Assembly (NCBI GenBank): GCA_016748015.1
Contig: JAAOMT010000283.1
Span: 508,017-572,016 of the forward strand
DNA length: 64,000 bases
Reading direction: 5' to 3'
From: Geosiphon pyriformis
Lineage: Eukaryota > Glomeromycota > Glomeromycetes > Archaeosporales > Geosiphonaceae
The translations under genes were made by a program, and so were the position numbers. The notes beneath the pieces were generated by a model. It had not been told where the DNA came from. It searched no databases and was given only the letters and a program-made list of their open reading frames with translations. Shown piece after piece: positions 21,311 through 31,029 of the stretch. Within the stretch, counting starts at the first letter, position 1. Each line of letters begins with the position of its first letter.

Positions 21311-22013
21311 ACATAAAATGAAACAATAAAAAAAGTATATAAAGACATGATAGATGTGACAAAAGACTCCAGAAAAATGGAAATCATTGACAATATCCAT
21401 TCATTAGCACAACAACTCTTCTAATTGATTCAACAACAGAATATGAAAATTATCATCAAATAACAAACTATTCAATACTGAAATACCAAAAAGAGATTCA
21501 AATACAAAAGTCAAAAGAAAACAGAAAACACCATCAACAAAATGGTTTCAAAAATAAAAATAGCAATAAAAGAACCAACAAATGTCACCACATATTAAGA
21601 GTTGACCAAAAAAACTTGGAAATAGTAAATACACAAATTTCTAAAAAACTTTTGTTATTTCCATTTGGGATGATACTTGAATATTCAGAACTTATACACA
21701 GATAAAACAAAATGACTATTTGAAACAACAATACTGTAACAACTGGAACAATTTATGAGAAAGAACAATTTGACTACACAAGCAAGAGCCATCTATAGAC
21801 TACATATGAGATTCCAAGACAGACCAAAAGTATTACTTAATCTGGAATTAGACTTTATTACAGTTAACCAAATAAAAAAAATAACTAACATTCAATTTGA
21901 AGAATTATAGAACAAGATAACCCAAGTAATTCTTGAAAAAGAAGTTCACAAAATACTCAATAACAGAGAATTAGAGTTAAGAGATTTAAAAGATCTTGAC
22001 AGAGCTCAATATT
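21310..22013 (+). pseudogene. Element F ORF after integrase (broken)
   Basis: A broken frame between integrase and the 3' LTR. Its end is readable as RAIYRLHMRFQ...KVLLNLELDFITVNQIKKITNIQFEELQNKI and stops just before the polypurine tract. The pattern (A-Y-L, then VLLN, then ITVNxIxxIT, then FxxLQ) recurs in elements C and D at the same position, so this is a conserved extra ORF rather than noise. Function unknown. Confidence 0.65.
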
Positions 22014-22028
22014 AAAAGAAGAGAATAA
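22014..22028 (+). promoter_or_regulatory. Polypurine tract of element F
   Basis: AAAAGAAGAGAATAA sits directly 5' of the 3' LTR and would prime plus-strand cDNA synthesis. Confidence 0.7.
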
Positions 22029-22795
22029 TGTTACTCATAAAATATAGGAAATATATTAGCATATAAATTAGCCAATTAGAAGTAGCCATAATAAATATGA
22101 AATTCCAGAATTTCTCTCAAGAGGAATTGCAGGATTTCAGGAATTTCAGGATTCTCATACAAGGAATCACAGAATTTCTAGTGTGAAGAATTGAGGAATT
22201 GAGAAATCTCAATTATGTATATATAGCAGTAGTGTTAGAAGTAGAAAAGACAGATCTCTCTATTTAGAATTAAATCTAAGAAACCATTCACATCCCAAAT
22301 ATTAATAAATAATTATTCAATACTTCAAAATCCATTCTCTACTATTAACATTTTATGTTGATAACAATTAATACTTAACCACACTGGAACAATAGCTCTT
22401 GATCATGGCTATTGACAAAACACTAACTTGTAAATTGTCTTGGCTTATTTCTTTATTTCTTTTCTTTATTTCTTTTCTTTGGGTTTTATTGTTGTGCACT
22501 AATTGATTAAAGAGAATAACACATGGAGTACTGACATTAAAGTGATTGGTAAAAGACCCAGAAATAAGGGTAAAACACTCAATTGAGGATAGCTTACCAG
22601 GAAGAATACCAGCCATTATGCTGAGAAAGAAATTGACGAAACTGCAGTTTCAAGAAGCTACCACTATTAAATCTCTGTCCATTATACAAAAAACTCTATA
22701 CCAAAACCTTTAAATATTAACACCAGAGATACCAATCAAGCACCAAGTTACAGATTTGTTATTTGACTGGAGACTCCAAATAATCATCTATAATA
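22029..22795 (+). mobile_element. 3' LTR of element F (LTR1)
   Basis: It reads TGTTACTCATAAAATATAGG to ATCTATAATA (canonical end GTAACA, here decayed). It has the decayed GGAATT-type array (22095-22205), TATATATAG box (about 22220), the shared ACAATAGCTCTTGATCATGGCTATTGAC block (about 22386-22415), and a T-rich tract. It abuts truncated RT of element G at 22796. Confidence 0.85.
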
Positions 22796-23492
22796 CCAGG
22801 TTTTTGAATATACCATTATGTTATCCAAGTAGACCAAAACAAAGTTTTCTTTTACTGATTTAAACACTTTATTTATTAGGCATTGAAAGGTAAGAGGAGC
22901 ATTGGTGAGACCAAAAAGCATGACTGTGAATTCATAGGTGCCATACTTGGTAATAAAAGCAGTTTTTTTTCTGCTTTTTGAATTCATCTCTACTTGCCAA
23001 AATCCAGTAAGTCAATAATTGAGAAGAAAACAGCACCATTGAATTTATCTAGCATTGCATCAATTTTGGAGAGTGGGTATATGTCTCTTATAATGATGAT
23101 ATTTAATTGGCAGTAGTCAACACATAAGCATAGAGTTCCATCTTTCTTGAATACCACTACAACTGAAAAAGCCTATTCACTCTTGGTTTCTTGTATGAAT
23201 CCAAAATCTTTTATCCAGTTTATCTCTTTCTTGATAAACTTATTATTGTGTCGATTGGATTGATAAGACTTCAAATAGATGAGACAAGTTTCTTTTGTGG
23301 TAATAGTATGTTGTATTACATGGGTTCATTCAGGAGTATTATCTTCTTTTGAAATAACTGGGCTATTTCTAGCCAACAAATTTTCAATATCCACTTTTTT
23401 TTCTTCAAAGGAAGGTTTTCTTTGTTCTACAACTAATGATTGGATTTTAGGTGGTTTATTTTCAAAGGACTTTTGTACTTCTTAAGTTCTTC
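22796..23492 (-). pseudogene. Element G RT N-terminal half, YLDN active site
   Basis: The minus strand reads from the linker through FIKKEIN, VVVFKKDGTLCLC, TGFWQVEMNSKSRKKTAF to FVLVYLDNIMVYSKTW at 22800. The catalytic YLDD is YLDN (GAC to AAC). The Trp of GFWQVEM is intact, whereas element H has TGA there. It ends abruptly at the element F LTR. Confidence 0.85.
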
Positions 23493-24056
23493 TCAAGATA
23501 TCAAGCTAATTGGTTCCCAATCTTTGTAATAGATCAGGCAGAATTTGTATTCATCACTTGGTGAATACAAAGATTTATTATACCAGCACCATGCACAAAG
23601 ACCATACCACCAATAACTGTATTTGGCTTTCTTACCAGGTTTTTTGTTAAAGATTCTTCTAAGAATATTATAGTAGGGCCAGTAGATCAGCTTGCCATTC
23701 ATCATGATTTCTTCTTTGTCAGCTTTAACATTGTCCAGTGGCTTGCCATTGCTAATGAAAATGGTATAGACAAGTTTAGCAGTTTTTTTTTGTTCTTCTT
23801 GATCTTCATCATTATCACTCTCATTATCATTTGATTCATCTGATTGTTTTTCTTCTTGGTTTTGTCAGATTACTGGAGGAGTTGTCTAATAACAGCACTT
23901 AACCACAATGGGTTCCTTACTACATCTGATGGTTAGTTTACCAAGTTTATAATCAAGCAAAACTTTTGCTTTTTTGAGCCATTTATTGCCAACTATTATG
24001 ATGTATTTTTTTGCTTTTAATACTTCCATGTCAGTTTCAATGCTAATGTTATTGAT
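23493..24056 (-). pseudogene. Element G linker with Cys cluster
   Basis: The 23705-23493 frame contains WYGLCAWCWYNKS and KFCLIYYKDWEPISL, matching the element H segment before RT. Upstream (23706-24056) is an acidic spacer. Function unknown. Confidence 0.6.
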
Positions 24057-24700
24057 TCAGACAGGAACAGCTTTGGCTATGCCCAGACTTTTTTTTTTGT
24101 CACCATGTACATTGGTTATTGGTCTTGTGAATGGTTTATCAATTTTTCTGCCAATTGCTTCTAAAAAGTATTTGGCAATAACACTAACAGATGATCCACT
24201 GTTCAGAATCAAATCAATAAAGTAGCCAGCCACTTGAGCTTTGCAAATCAGAGAAGTAACATTGCTGTTGTCAGCAAGTCCAGCTTGACGAGAGCACTTG
24301 TTGGTTTTTGGTGTCTTCTTCTTTGGTATTAATGATTTGTGAAGATCTTTTCTGAATTGGGGATAGATTATTAACTGGTCAAAGGTAATGTGAGCAGGAG
24401 TTTCCATGAGATTTTTAACAACAGAATATGATTCAGATTTTTGTACAATTTTTGGAGGTTCCAACTTTGGAAGATTTTTAAAAACTTTAGTTTTTGGTAG
24501 CTTATTGTTATCAGCAGTTGATGTAAAGGCTTTCTTTGGATCTATAACAAAATCAACCTTGACTTTCTTCTTCTTTCTTGTTGGTTCAGAAGTGTTGATT
24601 GCTAGTTCATCTATGTTATGGTTATTATCAGTTAGGTTAAAAGCATAAAAGGGGTTTTTTTCTGGTTGGTTTGTACTCTCATCTTTTGGAGGTGCACCTA
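24057..24700 (-). pseudogene. Element G protease region, catalytic Asp changed
   Basis: The frame at 24464-24057 has CKAQVAGYFIDLILNSGSSVS. The D-S-G motif reads N-S-G (G-to-A change). Upstream to 24700 is a Lys-rich spacer corresponding to 14690-14900 in element H. Confidence 0.8.
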
Positions 24701-26250
24701 TTAATTTAAAGGCTGATAAATAGTGGCTTCTATTAGAAAATCTTCTTCAAAGAAATTGATGTTAGCATGATTGGATCTTTGATTGGAAACATTATTATTG
24801 TTGGGTCTGTTATTCTGGGTGTTATTATTTCTAGAAGCTAGAGGGGGCAATGAAGGATTGTTACAGTCTCTTGAGAAGTGTTCAGTTAGTCCACAGTAAT
24901 AGTACACAGATGGACTGCAATTTTGTTGTCTTTGATATGATGATTGTTGGGGCTGATTAAAACAGGGTTCAAATCTAGGTCTTTGGGATTGTTGGTTGTC
25001 TCTGACTGCTTGGGCTAATAGTTCTAATAGCCAAGCAAGGTTAGCAGTAAGTTTGTCTATTAATTGTTTATTGAAGTCTTAAGTATAAATGGCAAAAAAA
25101 GTTGTAGCCATTTGTGGAGCTAAAGTCATGGCAAAAACAGGAGCAAAAACTGGAAGTGTGGATCCCAAATGCATCCTTTGGTTATCTTTAATTATTTGAG
25201 CCAGTTCAATAGCCATATTTATTGTTGGGTTGTCTTTTAAAGCCAAGAAAGACCAAAGAGCATATAATAGATTAGTTCTTAATCCTTTTGTAAAGGAATG
25301 GATCTTTTGCTCTTCTGTCCAGTTTCTCCCAAAGTCTACACATTTGATTAGCTTTCTGATAGCTTTGAAATATTCAGTCATTACTACTCCAGGGCCTTGG
25401 GTTCTTCTTTCCAATTCCATGCACCATTTGGATATTAATATTGGAATTCTAAACTTGGTCTCAAACCAAGTAGTGAAAGAGATATTTTCTTCTTCAGCAT
25501 TGGTTGGTGTCTATCTGATTATTTAGTATTGAGCATTGGCATCTGTTTTTTGTAAAAATCAGATAGCAGGAGAGCCTTGGAGATAGCCACCAATGATTTG
25601 GAACTTGTATTCTTCATCATACTGGTTGGCTGTGACAGCTCTCTTAAAATCATTCAACTATTCAATTATATCTTGTGTATCATCTCTAAATAGTGGTAGT
25701 GAAGTATTGTTTCTTTTTTTTAGAGTAGTTTGTATATCTTAGAGAGTGGTCAGAATGTTTGCTTGCATGAGATTATTAGCTATTGGTTCAGGAGTAACTG
25801 TTTATGTAGATAAGTCTAATTTGCTTAATAAAAATCAAAAACAGGGGCAGTTTGGTAGCTTTCTTCTTCTGTTTCAAAGAGAGTTTCAGTTGTTTGATGA
25901 GCAGCAATTCAAATGTGGATTTGATAATTCAGATATTCAGAATCAGGGGGCTGTTGTTTAAAGGTTGTGAAGTATAAAAGTTGATTGATGCTGTTGTTTT
26001 TTTCTTCAAAGTTGTTTTCAAAATAAGCTTGATCAAAATAATAAGTTGTATAAACTGTATAGGTTTCAGCTGAATGCTCTTTCAAGAACCAGTTCCAAAA
26101 ATTTTGGAATTGTTTACTAGATTGATCTTCAATGGGAAAGCAAATCAAGCAGGAGAACAAAGGATTGAGTTCAATAAAGTCTAGATCATTTTTGATGTGT
26201 TCTTCAAAGTATTCTTCTGATTGTTGTGGCAGATATGAATAATCACCCAT
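24701..26250 (-). pseudogene. Element G gag (broken)
   Basis: The start is MGDYSYLPQQSEEYFEEHIK at 26250. The N-terminal part (26250-25909) includes CLICFPIEDQSSKQFQNFWNWFL. The capsid part is at 25420-25079 (MELERRTQGPGVVMTEYF..., KIHSFTKGLRTNLLYALW). The knuckle at about 24900-24857 reads Y-Y-Y-C...H...C, so the first Cys of CCHC has become Tyr, whereas element H keeps Cys. Stops interrupt the middle. Confidence 0.82.
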
Positions 26251-26280
26251 ACAATAGGAAACAAAGTGGATTTTAACAAC

Positions 26281-26302
26281 CTCACAAGGAGCACCACTTT
26301 TA
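26281..26302 (-). promoter_or_regulatory. Primer binding site of element G
   Basis: The minus strand after the LTR reads AAAAGTGGTGCTCCTTGTGAGG. This is the best-preserved primer site in the window. The complementary tRNA end would be CCTCACAAGGAGCACCA, compatible with elongator tRNA-Met. Confidence 0.78.
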
Positions 26303-27014
26303 TGTTATGGGTTAGAATAACAAGCTAACAGATAGCAAAGAAAAACAGGATTGTAGGGTAATGGAAATAATCAAAGAGAATTCAACTTCAAAAAGCGAAT
26401 TGAATAAGTATAGATTCAATATGTGAGATCAGTCTTATAAAATATCTTAGTCACTATTCTTTTCAAAAAGGTAACTGGAGAATTTAAAAATAGAGGAATA
26501 GTCTCTATTGTCAACAAATGATCACACTTGGTATAATTCTATGCTTCATGTTAGTGCTTTTAGAATTCAATATCAAGTATCAGATGTGCTTTTCAATTAT
26601 GTTTTATTCAATAATCTTCAAATGCTACATTTATACATTTCAGAAAAAGTGTAAGAATTAACCAACAAGTAATCTTTTATTCCAAAATGTTCGGATACTT
26701 TAAGGTAGAAAAAGGGAAATTAGCAATAAGAAAATGATTGAGATGAAAGTTGTATTTTATTTATTCTTGATTATTTTGAACATGTTTTTTTACAGCTAAA
26801 AGATTCATTACTTATATAGCTGTCAAAAGTGGTCAATGACTAGATTAATGATCAGGTTATTAATCAGGTCAATGATCAAGTCAATGATCACATCAATGGT
26901 CAGGTCATTGATCAGGTCAATGATCACTATCTAAAAATAGTGTGGCTAATTTATATGATATTAGTGACTAATACATGTAATAATTAATAAAAAATATAAG
27001 TTTCAACTATAACA
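26303..27014 (-). mobile_element. 5' LTR of element G (LTR4)
   Basis: A 712-bp LTR ends in TGTTATGGG/CTATAACA on the plus strand. It has the 12-bp array at 26835-26930 and a GCTATATAAGT-like TATA box near 26811-26822 (minus sense). Confidence 0.87.
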
Positions 27015-27653
27015 TTAATATCTTTTTTCTTATTTATTTATTAATTTTTATTTTACAGATAGTTACTATTAACTAAAATAAATTCATGACAATATTAAAT
27101 AAACATCTGTATTATCATTCAATTTATGTTATTATTGTTGAATTAAGAAATTATAACCACTCTTTTGTTATCAATACTTTATATTAATAACATCCAACAC
27201 TTAATTATACTGGAACAATAGCTTTTAATCATGACTATTAATAAGATACTAATTTTTTATTTTATTTTATTTTAATTTTTTTAATTTTTTTTTGTTGTTT
27301 GTTAATTTACTAACTGATTAAAAAAGATTAAGTACTGAGTAATTATTGTTAAGAATAGCTTAGTAAAAAATCCAGAAATAAGAGTATAGAATTTAAAAAA
27401 TTAAAAATAACTTACTAGAAGGATATAACTACCAAAATAAACCAGCTATTATGCTAAAAAAAAAAATTTGATGAAATAATTATTCTGAAAGACTATTAAA
27501 ACAATCATTAAATCTCTGTTTATTATACAAAAAACTCCAACTAAAATCTTCAGATCATCAAAACTTTCAGATATTACTAATACTATTTAGCTATTGAACA
27601 CCAAGTTACAAATTTGTTATTTGCATCAACATTCCAAATAATCATTTATAATA
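27015..27653 (+). mobile_element. Decayed LTR1 relic
   Basis: From about 27160 to 27653 the sequence follows the 3' part of the element F LTR: ATTAACATAAAGT-like block, ACTGGAACAATAGCTTTTAATCATGACTATTAAT (compare 22384-22416), AGTAAAAAATCCAGAAATAAG, and CACCAAGTTACAAATTTGTTATTTG...ATCATTTATAATA. Nearly all differences are toward A or T. The 5' part (27015-27160) is too degraded to delimit. Confidence 0.7.
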
Positions 27654-28190
27654 CTGTAAACTATTCAATTAATTTAATAAAATTTTGCTTTTTGAAGTCT
27701 AATAATAAAATAATATTAATAGTAAAAAAAATTTTAACTTTTTGTTTACTGTAAGTTAAGGTTTTTTTGTATAAATTATTACTAAGTATTGCTTTTTATA
27801 TCTAATTTGGATCCTTTAAAAAAAGCTTTTATGCTACAGTTTTTTTTAAGTTGTAAATAACAATTTTTTATATTTCTTAATTTTTTTGTTAATAAAAAAA
27901 AGGGTTTTTACAATTGCTCTTTTTGTAATTGAAATTAAGTATGATAGCAAGTTTTAGTAAATTTGTTTTTTTAGTTTTTTAATATTTGCTGTTTATTTTA
28001 ATAATAGTTAACTTTGGCATATATATAGTAAAAAAATTACTTTTGGCTATAATTGTTCTTTCTGGAATTTTTAAGTTTTTTTTGAAAGTATTAATATAAT
28101 GTTTTTTCAACTATTTTAATAGTTATTACTTTGTAAGTTTTCTGGATGTTTTGTCTTTGTAAATTTTATAATCTTATAAAAAACATTAAA
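27654..28190 (-). pseudogene. AT-decayed relic of an LTR2-element gag start and primer site
   Basis: The tract lines up with the 5' internal region of element I (about 55135-55440). Examples are ATAGTAAAAAAATTACTTTTGG against ATAGTTACAAAAATCACTTTCTG, and ATAATCTTATAAAAAACATTAAA against ATAATCTCACAGAAAACATCAAA at the primer site (28170-28190). Differences are mainly C to T and G to A. No coding frame survives. Confidence 0.65.
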
Positions 28191-29168
28191 TATTATAAAT
28201 AAACTTGATAAAATAGTATTGTAATTTTGGTGTTTATAATTTGATAATAAAAGCTAATTAAATATTGATATAATATTTTTTTGGTTAAGTTAATTATCAG
28301 TTTCTGAAGGTTTTTTTGTTTAAAATTATATCTATTGAATTTTTTTATTATAAAATACAGAGTTCTGGTTTTTTTAATTGTGTTATTTATGTTGTATTTT
28401 TTTTCGAACTAGTAAATGCAGTTACTAAGCTCTGGTATTATCTTTTTGTTTTTTTAATAAACTAACAAAATAAAATTAATATTTAAACTTAAAAAAAGGT
28501 TTTTTTTATTAGGCTATTATAAAGTTTATTTTTAAACAGTTAATTTTCAATGTTATTACTCTACAAGAAAAAAAAAAATCAAAATAAAAGAAAAAAAATT
28601 TATATTGTCAATTGTCATAATTAAGAACAATTAGTCTAAGTTATTAGAGTTTTAAAGTAATTTATGCTAATAATATTTGGTCTAAAATAAAAATAACAGA
28701 AACAATTTATTTAATTTTAATAATTAAAATATTAAAATTATGTACAAATGATTTAAAATAAAAAAATTTTTATTAAACTAGTTTACAAATATATATAAAA
28801 TAAAATTAATTTAGACTATAGTTTTAATATATAAAAAAATGGTTTTTTTTTTCTGCTTGTTATTTTTTTTTTATTTATTTAAAACTATTTATTTTTATAC
28901 ATATTTTTTAATTCTACAAAATTGTTTTTAATTGCTTGTTATTACTAATTATTGCTTATTATTACTAATTATTGCTTGTTATTTCTATTATAATTTTGTT
29001 TTTTTACACTATAATTAGTTATTTTATATTATAACTAGTTATTTTGTACTATTTTATATTATTGTGTATTATTTTGTATTATTTTACATTATTATATTTT
29101 TTTTATATTATTACATATTAATTATGTTTTTTTAATAGTTTTAAATCGGTTTTTTTATTCAAATAACA
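28191..29168 (-). mobile_element. AT-decayed LTR2 relic
   Basis: It starts TATTATAAATAAACTTG (compare TGTTATGGGTAAACTTG at 55441) and ends GGTTTTTTTATTCAAATAACA (compare GGTTTTTCTACTCAGGTAACA at 61020-61040). The internal A-rich tract and the TTGTCAATTGTCATAATTAAGAACAATTAGTC block (28606-28636) match 60412-60446. Length (978 bp) fits an LTR2. Confidence 0.72.
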
Positions 29169-30889
29169 GTGTTTTTTTTAGATATATTGCTACTTGCAGC
29201 AATTACCAGATTTATTATAAAAAAATTATTTGTTTAAAAAATATTGAAAGTAATATAACAAGAAAAATAAAAACAAAAAACTTCTTTTTTAAAAAAATGT
29301 TCTTTGGAGAATTTTAAACATAGAAAAAAAAGAAGTTTTAATTTGATTATTACTTTTAAATATATAATAGTATTAATTTATTTGTAATAAAAATTATATT
29401 TTAATAAATTTGAAATAATTAAGTTTTTTTAATATTTTATGTATAAAATTTTTTTAAAAAAAGAATAATTTTTTTGAATTTTAGATATTTAAGAATTTAA
29501 ATTTTTACCAATTTTTATGCAAATTTTAAACATAAAAAATAAATAATTATATTTTTAATGTATTTTTTATTATTTATAATATTTATTTATTTATAAATAA
29601 ATTTTCATGTTTATTTTTATTATTTATGTTATTTTAAATAATAAAAATATAAAATATCTAATAATTTTTGTTTACTTAGTGTAAATTAAAAAATCTTTGG
29701 TGTTTAAAAAAAATATTGAAATAATACTGTTTAAAATTATTAATTTGATTTGTATAATTTTAAATAATCACAAATATTATATTTGGTTATTAATTTTAAA
29801 TTAAAAATAAATACAAAAAATTAGATTTAATTATATTAAATAAATTTGTAATTATCAATATTAAAAAAGTTTTTAATTAGTTTTGGTTTTATTAAGTAAA
29901 ACTATTTAATTTTTAACTTTGATTGTAGAACTTTAATTTTTGTTAAACTTTTTTGTTTAATTTTTGTTTTAATTAATTTAAATAACTATAAAAAATATTT
30001 AAATTATAATTAATTTAAGTTTTTATTTTATATAGTTTTAAACAATAATTAAATTACATTTGTAAATACAAATAAAAAATTAAAAAAACTTAAACTTGTT
30101 TAATAAAATTAATAATAAAACTTATTATTACTTTAATAATTCAAGTTTTAATACAAAATTAAAAGTTAATTTTTATTTTAAAGAATCCAAATTATGAGTT
30201 TTGATAAATTAATTATTACTTATTTAATAATTTTAATAAAATTAAATTAAATTTGGTGGATTTTGTTAAATAATAACAAAATAAATATGAATTTTAATTG
30301 TTTAATAACTTTATAAAAATAATGTAAATTTTACCAAAATTTGGTTACTTAATTAATAAAATAAAAGCAAAAAATCTATTTTTGTACTTAATTTAACTTA
30401 ATAAAATAATAAAATAAGTTTAAATAGCCACATGTAAAAGAATACATAATTCATATTTATTATAAAAATATATATGAACTATATATAAATAATTAAAAAA
30501 GTGTACTTAATTAAACAATAAAAAAAAGCTATAAACCTTAAATTCAAATACATTTTTAAATTATTAAAACTTTATTAATTATACCTATTTTTTAAAATGA
30601 AAATATTAATTATATAAATTCAAAAACTGGCAATATTTTATTATATTAATTGTATATTATTTATTATTTATTGGTTTAATATTTCATTTGTAAATAAATA
30701 TATAAAATACAATTTTTTTATTTATTATTTTATAATAAACTGTTTTCAAATTATCAAATTGTTAAATATTTGTATGTGACTTTAAAATTTAATTTTTATC
30801 TTTAATTTATTATTTTGAGTTTAGTAATTTAAAACGCATTTTTTAGAAATAAATTTATATAATACTTTATGATTACTAGATTTTTAGCT
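29169..30889. other. Extremely AT-rich tract, no feature recognised
   Basis: About 1.7 kb of almost pure A/T with homopolymer runs and no ORF of note. It could be older transposon sequence decayed beyond recognition, since the adjoining relics show that trend. I see no gene, RNA or repeat family here. Confidence 0.6.
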
Positions 30890-31029
30890 CATGTCAATAA
30901 AAATTGCACATGACTTACCAAGACTCATCAAGTAAGTAAATATATTAAATCATGAACCACGTCGAACTTTTCGAAATTTAGACAACTTCGTTCTCCTCAA
31001 TAGGGACTCGTACTTTCGAAAAACACATA
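30890..31029 (+). promoter_or_regulatory. Upstream region of the host gene
   Basis: Composition changes sharply here from near-pure A/T to mixed sequence with several TTCGAA/TTTCGAAA words (30970-30985 and 31015-31020) and a CT-containing leader before the ATG at 31030. No definite TATA box can be assigned. Confidence 0.4.

Larger units (their letters stand above)
11303..22795 (+). mobile_element. Element F: Ty3/Gypsy, 3' half with 3' LTR, interrupted by element H
   Basis: F comprises RT/RNase H (11303-12348), a nested insertion (12349-20072), integrase and a post-integrase ORF (20073-22015), a purine tract AAAAGAAGAGAATAA (22014-22028) and a 3' LTR1 (22029-22795). Joining 12348 to 20077 gives AATATACTTTACT, which matches the uninterrupted AATATACTTTATC of element B. 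It is a sibling of A and B in opposite orientation. At its right end it abuts truncated RT of element G, which suggests F inserted into G. Confidence 0.85.
22796..27014 (-). mobile_element. Element G: Ty3/Gypsy (LTR4 family), 5' half
   Basis: On the minus strand the order is 5' LTR (27014-26303), primer binding site, gag, CCHC, protease, Cys cluster, and RT truncated just after the YLDN motif at 22796. It is colinear with element H over this span. RNase H, integrase and 3' LTR are absent and would lie beyond the element F insertion, outside the window. G keeps several codons that are stops in H, which makes the pair useful for reading the mutation pattern. Confidence 0.88.

Noticed and set aside
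21310-22013. Post-integrase ORF as an envelope gene making these elements errantivirus-like
   Set aside because: No signal peptide, cleavage site or membrane anchor is visible in F, C or D, so the position alone does not support env.
29169-30889. Possible centromere, replication origin or mitochondrial insertion because of extreme A/T content
   Set aside because: No origin consensus, tandem satellite or mitochondrial gene is visible, and the adjoining AT-decayed LTR relics give a simpler explanation.
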